Shown in pieces: positions 24,188-32,567 of a stretch of DNA of 43,243 nt. The translations under genes were made by a program, and so were the position numbers. Source of the stretch: Flavobacteriales bacterium (GTDB lineage: Bacteria > Bacteroidota > Bacteroidia > Flavobacteriales > JANQLC01); contig JANQLC010000020.1 in assembly GCA_028280815.1 (NCBI GenBank), positions 1 through 43,243 of the forward strand, written 5' to 3'. The notes beneath the pieces were generated by a model. That model saw only the letters and a program-made list of their open reading frames with translations. It did not search any database and was not told the DNA's origin. Positions within the stretch are counted from its first letter, which is position 1; each line of letters starts with the position of its first letter.

Positions 24188-25543
24188 TCAACCGATTTCT
24201 TTGATCATCAAATCCAAACCTTCTCGGATAATCGATTGGCACTCGGTTTTGGAAGGGCAAACGAATTCTGGCAAGGCGTAATCCTCGGGTGCTACCTCAT
24301 AGATCCCAAGCCTCTCCATCCTATCGATGTCCTTCGTCAGGGTTGCCTTGAGCAATTCCATGGGATATACATCGAAGGGAAAGACCTTTTCGTAGAGCCC
24401 CGTGATCACCAAGGCCCGGTGCTCTCCATTGGTATTGGTCGTGAGCGCATACTTTTTATTCGGTCTCAACCAGGAGAAAAAGCCCGCACGAGAAAGGCTA
24501 AACCGCTTTCCATCGGGCAGCAACCAGCCCATAAACCGATAGGCATTCCCTTCGGGAATAGCCGTGACTTGGTTGTGATACCAATGCAAAAAACCCTCTT
24601 CTCCCACCTTTATACCGGTCAACGGATTGCCAGAGATCAAGCGTTTGTCTCCCGGTTTCAAATTGCCCGCTGTGATCGAAGCGATTTGCGCACCCGCCAA
24701 AACCCGGTAGTACCTAGGATGCTTGACTTCAGAGCCTGCGAAAGCGACCACGCGCTCGGGCGAAAACACGCCCTTTAAAAACGCATGTCCGATCACAGCT
24801 AGGTCAGAGGCTTGCACCGTCCATATCTTTTCGCCAGGGCTGATCGGCCGGGTATGGTGAATTTGCACGCCGACATTGCCAGCGGGATGCGGACCCTGCA
24901 CCCTATGGTATGCGACCCCCGCCATGCCACACAGCGGCGAATCCACATCAGAAGGGCGAAGCGAAATGTGCACCTCGCCCTGGGTAAGCCGATTCAAAAC
25001 CGCAACCGCCGCGCGGATCTCTGCCCTCTTATCCCTCAGCGAGAAGGCATAATCGGGTGCCAAGGGGTGGCTGTCAAAGCCGGATATATAAATGTCTCGG
25101 GGTTCGTCATCGGGGTTGGCTACAATGGCATAGGGGCGTTGCTGTATATAAGGCCACAGTCCGCTGCGACACAGGAAAGCCTTGAGGGCTTCGGCCGAGG
25201 AACCCGAGACCGCTGGTGGACGCAGGGCCTCGTAGTCCATCCGGTTCCGGTCGGCCAAAATGCGAATCGCCAACACTTTGCGCCTGGCACCGCGCCGTAT
25301 TTCAACCACTTCTCCACTGACGGGAGAGACCACTTGAATGCGTTCATCGCGCTTGGCATAAAAGATGGGGGTTCCGGCCTTGACCTCTGCGCCCACCCCG
25401 AGCAGCAATTTCGGCGTTTCGCCGTGAAAATCGTCGGGTGTGACGGTATAAATACTCGACTTGGGGACAGCGGCAATCGAAGGCTCTGATTCTCCGGTCA
25501 ATCTAATGTCGAGCCCCCGTTTGAGTCGAATGTCGCCTGACAT
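24188..25543 (-). CDS. nqrA: Na+-NQR subunit A
   Basis: 451 residues (family about 445-450). Cytoplasmic peripheral subunit implicated in ubiquinone/menaquinone interaction and related to RnfC without its Fe-S motifs. Landmarks are IRLKRGLDIRLTGESE, PVSGEVVEIRRGARRKVLAI, GLWPYIQQRPYAIVANPDDEPRDIYISGF in shortened form, and the C-terminal LGIYEVAPEDYALPEFVCPS. It opens the operon nqrA-B-C-D-E-F. A -7 element (TAAATTTG) lies upstream and the 5' leader is predicted at about 32 nt. Confidence 0.97.
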   Translation of the reverse strand: MSGDIRLKRGLDIRLTGESEPSIAAVPKSSIYTVTPDDFHGETPKLLLGVGAEVKAGTPIFYAKRDERIQVVSPVSGEVVEIRRGARRKVLAIRILADRNRMDYEALRPPAVSGSSAEALKAFLCRSGLWPYIQQRPYAIVANPDDEPRDIYISGFDSHPLAPDYAFSLRDKRAEIRAAVAVLNRLTQGEVHISLRPSDVDSPLCGMAGVAYHRVQGPHPAGNVGVQIHHTRPISPGEKIWTVQASDLAVIGHAFLKGVFSPERVVAFAGSEVKHPRYYRVLAGAQIASITAGNLKPGDKRLISGNPLTGIKVGEEGFLHWYHNQVTAIPEGNAYRFMGWLLPDGKRFSLSRAGFFSWLRPNKKYALTTNTNGEHRALVITGLYEKVFPFDVYPMELLKATLTKDIDRMERLGIYEVAPEDYALPEFVCPSKTECQSIIREGLDLMIKEIG

Positions 25544-25581
25544 AAGGGAAAACAGACTTGGTTTACACTCAAAAATCCGTG

Positions 25582-25589
25582 CAAATTTA
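25582..25589 (-). promoter_or_regulatory. -7 element TAAATTTG for the nqr operon
   Basis: Perfect TAnnTTTG match on the minus strand, about 39 nt before the nqrA start codon. No TTTG at -33. Confidence 0.55.
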
Positions 25590-25689
25590 ATTAATTTGCC
25601 GAGATGCCCTGTGAATCGTGAACTCGAAAGAGTGAACGCATGCGTTTCTCCATTTTATCGCCCTTTGCTTTACTCGTGCACAAACGAGA

Positions 25690-26580
25690 GCGGAATGACA
25701 TACACCAACCGGCAAAACCGCATAAACCAGCCGCAGAAAAGACCCATGCAAAAAATCCGAACAGGGAAAAAGCGAGAAGTCCAAAACCCACCCACACCCA
25801 TCGCAGAAAAGACCCATGCAAAAGACCCGATCCCGTCCAGCCATTGCAAATACAACACAACTCAAAATCCCCCTACGCCAACCATGAAACCCAAGCGAGG
25901 AACTCGATGAAGAACAGACCCACCCAACCCACAGAATCCAAAACCCGCCCAAGAAAAACAAATGCAAAAAACCGACCTGTGCAAGAAGCAAAAAGATAAA
26001 AAGATGAGAAGTACAAAGTACGCCTATGCCAATTATAGAAGAGGCAAGTGCAAAACCCAACCGAGCCAGCACAACAATGCACCGACAATACAACCCATCC
26101 AACCAGCCCAATCAAAGCAAGCAACCCAACAATTCGCCAGCCTACAAACGCAATCAACCAACCCAATCCAAAATCCAACTACACCAATCGCAGGAAAGAC
26201 CCATGCAAAGGGCTCGACGAAGGACAAGGGAGAAAAACGAGAAGCCCAAACCCCGCCCAGGCCAATCGCATAAAATACCCATGCAAAAAAACCCGACAGA
26301 CGGCAATCCAATCAAACGATCCAACCCACCCAATCCAAAGTCCAACTACACCAATCGCAGAGAGGACAAAGGCGAAAAATCCGACAGACGGCAATCCGAT
26401 CAAACAACCCAATCCACTGAACCGATCAATCAGCCCAACCCACCAACGCAATCCAATCCAACCAAGCCATCCATGCAGGCCAGTCCAAACAACCCAATCC
26501 AAGCCAACGCAAAGCGACACAACCAACTCAGTCAAGCCAACCGATCAACCGCAACCCGCCAACCCAACCACACCCACATA
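25690..26580 (+). repeat. G-depleted degenerate repeat tract, family B
   Basis: About 0.9 kb between the divergent nqrA and P5C dehydrogenase genes. The plus strand is dominated by C and A; the 60-base line at 26401 has only four G. A unit containing GCAGAAAAGACCCATGC, AAAAGACCCGA, CCGTCCAGCCATTGC and AAATCC recurs (for example at about 25735, 25803, 26192), and from 26080 it grades into CCAATCCAA/CCAACCCAAC microsatellite-like sequence. The same units occur at 41.9-43.2 kb. Long open frames in several frames on both strands follow from the shortage of stop codons in such sequence; none has family similarity. Confidence 0.7.
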
Positions 26581-26619
26581 TCCCACCCCAAAGCGGATTA
26601 TCCATCGCTCGCTCACACA

Positions 26620-26709
26620 GCCAAATCTCCGGGCACGGGGTTTCAACCATCCTCATGCGCAAAATCCCGATGACAAGTGGGCCAAATCTCCGGGCACGGG
26701 GTTTCAACC
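26620..26709 (+). repeat. 29-bp perfect direct repeat with 32-bp spacer upstream of P5C dehydrogenase
   Basis: Copies at 26620-26648 and 26681-26709 are identical (each begins GCCAAATCTCCGGGC and ends GGGGTTTCAACC). The 61-bp spacing recalls a CRISPR unit, but there are only two copies, no leader and no cas gene. It lies 42 bp before the -7 element of the dehydrogenase and could be a regulatory duplication. Confidence 0.7.
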
Positions 26710-26750
26710 GGACAGCTGTGACACTTCAGCAAAGATTTTCATATTCTTTT

Positions 26751-26758
26751 TACCTTTG
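26751..26758 (+). promoter_or_regulatory. -7 element TACCTTTG for P5C dehydrogenase
   Basis: Perfect TAnnTTTG match, about 40 nt before the ATG, predicting a leader near 32 nt. Same octamer as before aspS. Confidence 0.6.
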
Positions 26759-26797
26759 TATCCATGGTGCTATAATCATTAAAATCCCGAGATAATT

Positions 26798-28522
26798 ATG
26801 TCCAACGGAGCTTTTAGCATACCCCGGCCGGTTAACGAACCCGTTTTGAGCTACGCACCGGGTACCCCGGCGCGCCGTGCGCTGCAATCTGCCTATGAAA
26901 CGCTCTATCAAGCGCACACAGCAATTCCCCAATTCATAAACGGGGTGGAAATTTTCAACGGCAAAAAGATTCCCATCAGGCCCCCACACGATCATCAGCA
27001 TACGGTAGGCTATTGGTGCGAAGGCGATCAGAGCGATGTGCGAGCAGCGATCGAAGGGGCACTCGAGGCGCGCAGCCGATGGGCTGCTGCGAGTTGGGAG
27101 CAGCGCGCAGCCATCTTTTTAAAGGCGGCCGACTTAATCGCAGGGCCCTATCGCGCCCAAATCAATGCCGCCACCATGATCGGGCAGTCCAAAAACGCGA
27201 TTCAAGCAGAGCTCGATGCAGCCTGCGAGTTGGTCGACTTTTTGCGCTTCAACGCCTACTATATGGAACAGATTTACAAGGAACAACCCGAATCGACAGC
27301 AAGCATCTGGAACCGCATGGAATACCGTCCGCTCGAAGGCTTTACCTTCGCGATAACCCCTTTTAACTTTACCGCAATTGCCGGCAATCTGCCGAGCTGC
27401 ATGGCGCTGATGGGCAATGTAGTGGTGTGGAAGCCCTCCGATAAGCAAGCCCTATCGGCCCACTACCTGATGAAGGTATTTCGAGAATCGGGGCTGCCCG
27501 CCGGCGTTATCAATATGGTGATGGGCGACCCGGCTGAAACGGCAAAAACGGTTTTTGGCCACCCGGACTTTGCCGGCGTCCATTTTACGGGCTCTACCCA
27601 GGTCTTTAAAGACATCTGGGAAGCGGTTGGAAAACATATTCACACGTATAAAACCTACCCGCGAATTGTAGGGGAAACCGGCGGTAAGGACTTCGTCATC
27701 GCCCACCCGACCGCACAGCTCAAACCGTTAGCCACCGCCCTGTCCCGAGGCGCTTTTGAATACCAAGGGCAAAAGTGCTCCGCCGCTTCCCGCGCTTATC
27801 TGCCCAAGAGCCTGTGGGAAGAGGTCAAAGAAACGCTCAACCGGCAGATCGAACGCATGAAGATGGGCAGCCCTGCGGATTTCGGGAATTTTATCAACGC
27901 GGTAATCGACCGAAAAGCCTATAACCGCATCACGGCTTACATCGAACGAGCCAAAGAGAGCACCGAAGCGGAAATCATCTCAGGGGGTGCGTTTGGTGAC
28001 GCAGAAGGGTATTTTATAAGTCCTACGGTCATCCAAACCACAAATCCAAAGTACGAGACCCTGGTGAAGGAGATCTTTGGGCCGGTGTTGACCGTATATG
28101 TGTACGAAGATGAAAAATGGGATGAAACCTTGGATTTGATCGATGAGACTTCCCCTTATGCCCTGACCGGTGCGGTGTTCAGCCAGGATCGCTACGCCAT
28201 TGAAGCGGCTACCGAAAGATTGGCCGATGCAGCCGGCAACCTGTACATCAATGACAAACCCAGCGGCGCTGTGGTGGGCCAACAACCCTTTGGCGGCGGA
28301 CGCGCCTCAGGCACCAACGATAAGGCGGGCTCCAAGCTAAACCTATTGCGCTGGACATCGCCCCGAACGATTAAGGAAAACTTCATCCCCCCCACCGATT
28401 TCCCTTACCCCTTTATGGAAAAGGGCGGTAGAGAACAGGTCGAAGAACAGGTCAGGGAAGCCGTGCACAAACTCAAGGACCTGGGGAGCGATATCGTGAG
28501 CCGCCTAAGCGAGAAAAAGTAA
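26798..28522 (+). CDS. 1-pyrroline-5-carboxylate (glutamate-semialdehyde) dehydrogenase
   Basis: 574 residues; stand-alone P5CDHs of the Bacteroidota/eukaryotic type are about 540-550. It oxidises glutamate semialdehyde to glutamate with NAD+, the second step of proline catabolism. Landmarks are AITPFNFTAIAGNLP, WKPSDKQALSAHYL, VHFTGSTQVFKDIW, ETGGKDFVIAHP, catalytic Cys327 in GQKCSAASRAY, EIFGPVLTVYVYED, and NLYINDKPSGAVVG with FGGGRASGTNDKAG near the C-terminus. About 25 charged residues follow the usual end (GREQVEEQVREAVHKLKDLG). Proline dehydrogenase is not in the window. Other aldehyde dehydrogenases share the fold, but the SGTNDKAG-type ending is specific to P5CDH. Confidence 0.95.
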   Translation: MSNGAFSIPRPVNEPVLSYAPGTPARRALQSAYETLYQAHTAIPQFINGVEIFNGKKIPIRPPHDHQHTVGYWCEGDQSDVRAAIEGALEARSRWAAASWEQRAAIFLKAADLIAGPYRAQINAATMIGQSKNAIQAELDAACELVDFLRFNAYYMEQIYKEQPESTASIWNRMEYRPLEGFTFAITPFNFTAIAGNLPSCMALMGNVVVWKPSDKQALSAHYLMKVFRESGLPAGVINMVMGDPAETAKTVFGHPDFAGVHFTGSTQVFKDIWEAVGKHIHTYKTYPRIVGETGGKDFVIAHPTAQLKPLATALSRGAFEYQGQKCSAASRAYLPKSLWEEVKETLNRQIERMKMGSPADFGNFINAVIDRKAYNRITAYIERAKESTEAEIISGGAFGDAEGYFISPTVIQTTNPKYETLVKEIFGPVLTVYVYEDEKWDETLDLIDETSPYALTGAVFSQDRYAIEAATERLADAAGNLYINDKPSGAVVGQQPFGGGRASGTNDKAGSKLNLLRWTSPRTIKENFIPPTDFPYPFMEKGGREQVEEQVREAVHKLKDLGSDIVSRLSEKK

Positions 28523-28911
28523 GGCTCATTTGCAGGAAGTCCAACCAAAACCCAAGGCGTGGGTTAATCTCTTTGCGCCGTTCGAGGACAGATCAAACCT
28601 TTCCTCAGAAAACCCATGCGGTCATGCATCGGCAAAGCGCCGATGGTAGAGATCAGTCGGTGGTTTAACCCTAGCACTTGCTCGCGCTTAGTTAAATAAT
28701 TCTCAGGCTTGCTGGATCTTTACACACAGCTGGTAGCTGTTTCTCTATTCTCTTAAATAGTACAGTGCAGGAATACAGACGATAATCCACTCAAATTGAT
28801 ATAGGGGTATAGCGTTTTAGTTTCACGGCTTACACGCTGCGTGTACAGTAGATACCGTAGGTAAAAACGACTTGATTACGACGCCGACCCACACCGTTAA
28901 AGGATGCTTGC
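28523..28911. other. Spacer with several hairpins, no recognised gene
   Basis: Contains AACCCA-AGGCG-TGGGTT at 28549-28565, a possible weak end for the dehydrogenase transcript but without a T-run; CATCGGC/GCCGATG at 28627-28645; and TACACG/CGTGTA at 28831-28845. A structured RNA is conceivable, but I recognise no known family and no -7 element points into it. Confidence 0.35.
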
Positions 28912-29130
28912 TCAAGTCTTTCGGGCTTTCCAGCAATTGCGAAAAAACTCTCTGATCGGGTTAAAAAAAGCAATCTCACGCCTTCTCAATTCCTCCATAT
29001 GTTTTGGAAATAAGATAATGGCTAAGTATTGCGTGCCGAGAACGAGTGGGACAGCAGCCCCAGCTGAAACACGAAAAAACCGTAAGCAAATATACCACAA
29101 GAGGGCGATTCCAATTGCGAATGCTGTCAA
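28912..29130 (-). CDS. Possible small membrane protein (start uncertain)
   Basis: 72 residues from a TTG; the frame is open for eight further codons upstream. Hydrophobic segments at about 2-17 (AFAIGIALLWYICLRF) and 23-42 (GAAVPLVLGTQYLAIILFPK), then a charged tail (HMEELRRREIAFFNPIREFF). Its FPKHMEEL resembles FPKFMGEY in the adjacent 29216-29446 protein, suggesting the two are distant paralogs. The lack of an ATG suggests either a rare start or 5' damage. Confidence 0.4.
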   Translation of the reverse strand: MTAFAIGIALLWYICLRFFRVSAGAAVPLVLGTQYLAIILFPKHMEELRRREIAFFNPIREFFRNCWKARKT

Positions 29131-29215
29131 CCCAGGCGAGCTAAAAATCGGTACCTACAATTATATATAAACGCCTCATTTTTATATTTTCCCGGTCTTC
29201 TCCTCTTCATGCGCA

Positions 29216-29446
29216 TCAGTTTTTTCTAAGGCTTTTTCTCATCCTTTTAATAAGGTTGACTTCAGAAAGGAAGTATTCCCCCATAAATTTTGGAAATAAA
29301 AAAATAATCACCCACCGTAAAAAAATTAATGCAACCACAGTGATCTCCACAACTTTTGTGCGAGGGTGATCAAAAAAGATCAAATCGATAAGCAGAAAAA
29401 CCACGAGCACAATCAGCACTGACATTCTTACAAGGGCTTTAAACAT
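29216..29446 (-). CDS. Small two-helix membrane protein
   Basis: 76 residues from an ATG. Segments at about 8-26 (MSVLIVLVVFLLIDLIFF) and 34-51 (EITVVALIFLRWVIIFLFP) are followed by a basic tail (NLIKRMRKSLRKN). Located 85 bp upstream of, and on the same strand as, the 28912-29130 gene, with which it shares an LFPK-centred block. No perfect -7 box is seen before it. Unknown function. Confidence 0.5.
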   Translation of the reverse strand: MFKALVRMSVLIVLVVFLLIDLIFFDHPRTKVVEITVVALIFLRWVIIFLFPKFMGEYFLSEVNLIKRMRKSLRKN

Positions 29447-29735
29447 ACATAAAATTTATATTAATTTTCTTCATTACGCTCAGGGCAAGAAAGACAATCC
29501 AGTGCAATAGCTGAGTATGCCGCTAAAACGACTTATAGGCATTCAACAGTACACATAACGGCCACACTTGGAATTTTCATCTCTACAGCCCATAAGGCTT
29601 TGTAGGCAGATCAGAACCCAAAACAGGATAACTCTTTTCAAAACGCCAATTTTCAGCTTCCTATTTTACACAAACCTAAGATATAATATTGACATATACA
29701 AAATATGAGGATTTTATGTGTGTGATGGTAAATGG
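29447..29735. other. Spacer, nothing recognised
   Basis: A+T-rich and without ORF, hairpin-plus-T-run or repeat that I can support. It separates the minus-strand small membrane genes from the plus-strand 88-residue gene. Confidence 0.35.
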
Positions 29736-29743
29736 TATCTTTG
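29736..29743 (+). promoter_or_regulatory. -7 element TATCTTTG
   Basis: Perfect TAnnTTTG match, with TTTT and not TTTG about 20 nt upstream. It would give the 88-residue gene a leader of about 120 nt, longer than others here. Confidence 0.45.
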
Positions 29744-29871
29744 TATGACAGGCATATGCCAAAAACCCTTTAATAAGCGGGACAAAGTATAGGTTTTTTA
29801 ACTTATGGGCAATAAAACACAGGATTGGGGAATTCTGAGACCGGTGGTCGCCCTATAAAAAAGCGTGTAAA

Positions 29872-30138
29872 ATGAAATTGGATCGCGTACATACGATTGC
29901 AGAGATAAAGCAATTTGCCGCCCAGCTGAAACACTTTAATGAAGCTGTGATAAAAGAACTGGAAGCCGCGTTTGCCAACGACCACAAAAGCGTTGATTTC
30001 TATGTGGGGATGCCGTCGGGATTGTCCTCATCATACGTGGTATTGAAAGGGGATCAGGCATTGGATAAAAGAGTCACAGCGGACAAACTGGAAGCTTTGA
30101 TCGCCTATACGGCAAAGAGCATCGAAGATCGGGTTTAA
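29872..30138 (+). CDS. Hypothetical 88-residue soluble protein
   Basis: ATG at 29872. Two amphipathic helices are likely (residues 8-36, IAEIKQFAAQLKHFNEAVIKE, and 68-88, VTADKLEALIAYTAKSIEDR) around a short hydrophobic/beta stretch (SVDFYVGMPSGLSSSYVVLKG). No signal or membrane segment. Amino-acid usage looks like a real protein and a -7 element lies upstream, but the family is not recognised. Confidence 0.5.
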   Translation: MKLDRVHTIAEIKQFAAQLKHFNEAVIKELEAAFANDHKSVDFYVGMPSGLSSSYVVLKGDQALDKRVTADKLEALIAYTAKSIEDRV

Positions 30139-30334
30139 AAATTTGATTCTTAGTCGGATAAATTTATAATGAGCCACCCATAGCAGTGTGTAAAACACTC
30201 ACTGAGGCAGCCGAAACCATCGGGCGGGTTTTCTGTACCAGTTGCCATAGACAAACCCAATCCTTCGCTGCGAGAAACAATATAGACACCGATGGATCAG
30301 CGGCACATAAGAAGGAAAAAAGTCTGGTCTTCGG

Positions 30335-30366
30335 TTTGGTGGTTTAAAATCTTTGTATTACATTTG
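30335..30366 (+). promoter_or_regulatory. Promoter TTTG-N20-TACATTTG
   Basis: TTTG at 30335-30338 and TACATTTG at 30359-30366, spaced 20 nt. Predicted leader about 59 nt to the ATG at 30432. Confidence 0.6.
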
Positions 30367-30431
30367 TAGTGGGTGGCCAAGAATCAACCGTCTTTGTAGC
30401 TTGTTTCATTGAGGGATGCTAATTCTTACTG

Positions 30432-30680
30432 ATGAAAAACTTACTGATTTACTACATCGCCATCTTACTCCCCATTCCGCTTATCGCCTGGAGTGCCTAT
30501 CACAACGGCATGGTTTTTCTTGTCCTGCTGCTCTCCTACGCGATGATATACAGAGGCTTTACGGATGGCAAGCGCTTACTGGAAAAAAGGCTGATCCGGA
30601 AATCTGATTTTTGGAAGGTTTTTGTCATCCCCTTTTGGGCCCGAGGGAGGTATTTTATAGAATTGTATTTTAAGAAATGA
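30432..30680 (+). CDS. Small membrane protein possibly related to the duplicated pair
   Basis: 82 residues. Helices at about 3-20 (NLLIYYIAILLPIPLIAW) and 27-42 (MVFLVLLLSYAMIYRG), then a basic loop and a tail SDFWKVFVIPFWARG ending YFKK. The overall plan (two N-terminal helices, then W-K, a hydrophobic P-F block and a Lys/Glu-rich end) matches the 78-residue proteins at 18876 and 31478, so they may form one divergent family. A good promoter precedes it. Confidence 0.6.
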   Translation: MKNLLIYYIAILLPIPLIAWSAYHNGMVFLVLLLSYAMIYRGFTDGKRLLEKRLIRKSDFWKVFVIPFWARGRYFIELYFKK

Positions 30681-30989
30681 ACGCCCCGGCACAACAGCCT
30701 GTCCACCCAAGCCCTATTTGATCCTGCCTATATGCAGGACGCCTTACGTCGCGCATCGCCTTTCTCCTTTCTCGGCTTGTCCGCTGGGGTGTAGCCGAAC
30801 CCTTAGTTTTTTGATTTTGTTCCTGTTGTAGTTATATCGGAACACGACATCAATCACAATGCGGATGATAGTTTAAACCACACATCTTACTTTTTGGTTT
30901 TGTCTGTGCTGCATTTCCGTTGCAAAATCCCAACCACGGCGTCAATCAATTGGAGCCGACCTGAAATTCCAACCTTTTTTTACCTTATT
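30681..30989. other. Spacer, nothing firm
   Basis: Holds TCCTGC-CTATAT-GCAGGA at 30722-30739, a six-base hairpin without a T-run, 41 nt after the preceding stop. Otherwise no gene or repeat is recognised. Confidence 0.35.
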
Positions 30990-31350
30990 TATGGGATTTA
31001 AAAAGCGGGCTTATTTTTTGTTCACCCCTGCGTAGGCGGCCTGAAAATGCAACCTTATTTCTGATTCTGCCCTTATGTGGTGGTTTAAAAAGTGGGACTT
31101 TTTTATACCTGTGTTCAGCTGCACTGACTTCTATACGTACCCCAACTCGTGGAAAGTCTGAAAAAGGGACTTTTTGGGTGTTTGTCCGTTGTGTGAGAGG
31201 GTCTAAAGTCCAATCTTTATTTTTTGTGCTTGCCCTGTATGTCGATTTGAAAAGGGGGATTATTTTTTTGCCCTTGACTTTTTGTGACGATCTGAAAGAC
31301 GGGTCTTATTTTTTGGGTGTTTTTCTCTGTGGGTCAGTTTGAAAAGACGG
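30990..31350 (+). repeat. Family A repeats, G/T-rich orientation
   Basis: Recurring GATTTAAAAAGCGGGCTTA, TTTGAAAAGGGGGATTA and TCTGAAAGACGGGTCTTA blocks, each followed by a T-run and often GTTTGTCC or CTCTGTGGG. Contains ACCTGTGTTCAGCTGCACTGA at its centre in slightly diverged form (inverted repeat 31114-31128, TCAG/CTGA). Same orientation as the tract at 1.5 kb and opposite to those at 5.5 and 16.4 kb. Confidence 0.65.
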
Positions 31351-31477
31351 TCTTTGCAAATTGGAGCCCGATCTGTGCGAAACACTTGAAGACGTACAGC
31401 ATAAAAGCCCTTCGCGAACTGGCTGAATCCGAACGAGAAATAACCCACCGCGTATATAGAGCCCCGCCGTCGTCTAT

Positions 31478-31714
31478 TTATTTCTCGGTAAACAGCCTGA
31501 TCCGAAGTTTCAAGCTGTAAAAAGGGACGACGGATAGCAACATTTCTTTCCATGAAAATTTCAAGTGCCGCATCCGTAAAATGCGTACCGAGGGAACCCA
31601 AAAGAGGATCAAAAAGGAGAGCAGCGGCCGCTCCACCTTGGGAAACCAGGCGGAAAACAAACCCCAAAGCGCAAAGGGAACAAAGGTCAAAAGGATATAT
31701 ACCCAGCGATTCAC
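31478..31714 (-). CDS. Small two-helix membrane protein, copy 2 of a duplicated pair
   Basis: 78 residues from a GTG start, MNRWVYILLTFVPFALWGLF onward, 59/78 identical to the protein at 18876-19112. Helices at about 5-23 and 31-44; conserved middle FPKVERPLL and tail HLKFSWKEM. It lies 76 bp downstream of, and on the same strand as, the lipoprotein gene 31791-32417, probably in one transcript from the promoter at 32447-32477. The complete lipoprotein + small membrane gene arrangement here is the likely ancestral one. A conserved, adjacent pair suggests the two products may work together. Function unknown. Confidence 0.75.
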   Translation of the reverse strand: MNRWVYILLTFVPFALWGLFSAWFPKVERPLLSFLILFWVPSVRILRMRHLKFSWKEMLLSVVPFYSLKLRIRLFTEK

Positions 31715-31790
31715 CAGCCTATTTTTACGTACACTGCGACTTATTCACATCCTTCACAAGGAATGAATTGAGATATGACACATCCAAGCG

Positions 31791-32417
31791 CTACACCAGC
31801 GGCACATTCAACTCCGAATGCCACACACAGCAAGCCCTCTGCAGCGCCCTTTGCACTGGCGTAATATTGGAACTGCCGTGAAACACAGTCTCCCCATCCG
31901 TTACGCCCAGGCTGAATGGGGTTCTAAAACTTTTTACCCCTGTAACCGTGCCGCTCTTTACTTGCATTTGAGCCAGACGCTGGAGACCGCTGTCAAAGTA
32001 AGATACCGTATAGGCGTGATTCCCCCTTTCTTCAATTTGAACGAAAAGTCCTTCGCGCCGCATCACCTTATCGCTCTTTGCATAGGTGAGATAATACAGA
32101 CCACCAGGTAGGGGTATGGCTATGCTCCGCACGGCTGTACCGCTATACTCCGCGACGCGGGTTTTGGATAAATTTTGGATTAACGCCGCTTTTCGGGCTA
32201 TTGACGAGGTCTTAATTATACTAGAAAGCGCTTGTATCAAACCCTCATCCGACAGCAAATAACTCCTCTTTACATTGTATTCCACTTTCGTAGCACGCGC
32301 ATTTTGATCCTGCATCAGCGGCTCGTCTTGGACATTGCGGCAGGAGAAAAACACAAAAGAGCTACCTGAGATCAGCCCCATCAAGGTAAATCTTAAAATG
32401 GGCTGATCCGCTCTCAT
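31791..32417 (-). CDS. Predicted lipoprotein of unknown function
   Basis: 208 residues. MRADQPILRFTLMGLISGSS leads to FVFFSC, a lipobox with Cys26. The mature part is mostly polar with several beta-strand-like stretches (RSIAIPLPGGLYYLTYAK; GLFVQIEERGNHAYTVSYFD) and a short helical stretch near residue 60 (EGLIQALSSIIKTSSIARKA). Two adjacent Cys (RACCVWHSEL) occur near the end. No family recognised. It has the best-matching promoter in the window, and an N-terminal stub of a paralog survives at 18802-18849. Confidence 0.75.
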   Translation of the reverse strand: MRADQPILRFTLMGLISGSSFVFFSCRNVQDEPLMQDQNARATKVEYNVKRSYLLSDEGLIQALSSIIKTSSIARKAALIQNLSKTRVAEYSGTAVRSIAIPLPGGLYYLTYAKSDKVMRREGLFVQIEERGNHAYTVSYFDSGLQRLAQMQVKSGTVTGVKSFRTPFSLGVTDGETVFHGSSNITPVQRALQRACCVWHSELNVPLV

Positions 32418-32446
32418 AATTTATCATCAGTTGGTTTACTAATCAG

Positions 32447-32477
32447 CAAATATAGTAATAACGACTGCATTTTCAAA
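32447..32477 (-). promoter_or_regulatory. Canonical promoter TTTG-N19-TATATTTG
   Basis: On the minus strand TTTG (32474-32477) and TATATTTG (32447-32454) are 19 nt apart, an exact Bacteroidota consensus. Predicted leader about 23 nt. Homologous to the promoter at 18752-18782. Confidence 0.75.
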
Positions 32478-32567
32478 ATTTCTATGCAGCGTCTCACTAA
32501 AATTTGTTCCATTGTTACAGCTCAGCAAAAATATTTATCCAGGCAGTGTCGAGCCAAAATAGAGACC

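Noticed and set aside
26620-26709. Minimal CRISPR array
   Set aside because: Only two repeats and one spacer, no leader-like sequence, no cas genes in the window, and the repeat is not dyad-symmetric.
25587-26782. Several long overlapping open frames on both strands (up to about 240 codons)
   Set aside because: The tract is C/A-rich and poor in stop trinucleotides in every frame; the translations are low-complexity (Pro/Asn/Thr/Gln or Trp/Gly/Cys-rich), repeat in register with the DNA units and show no domain or start signal.
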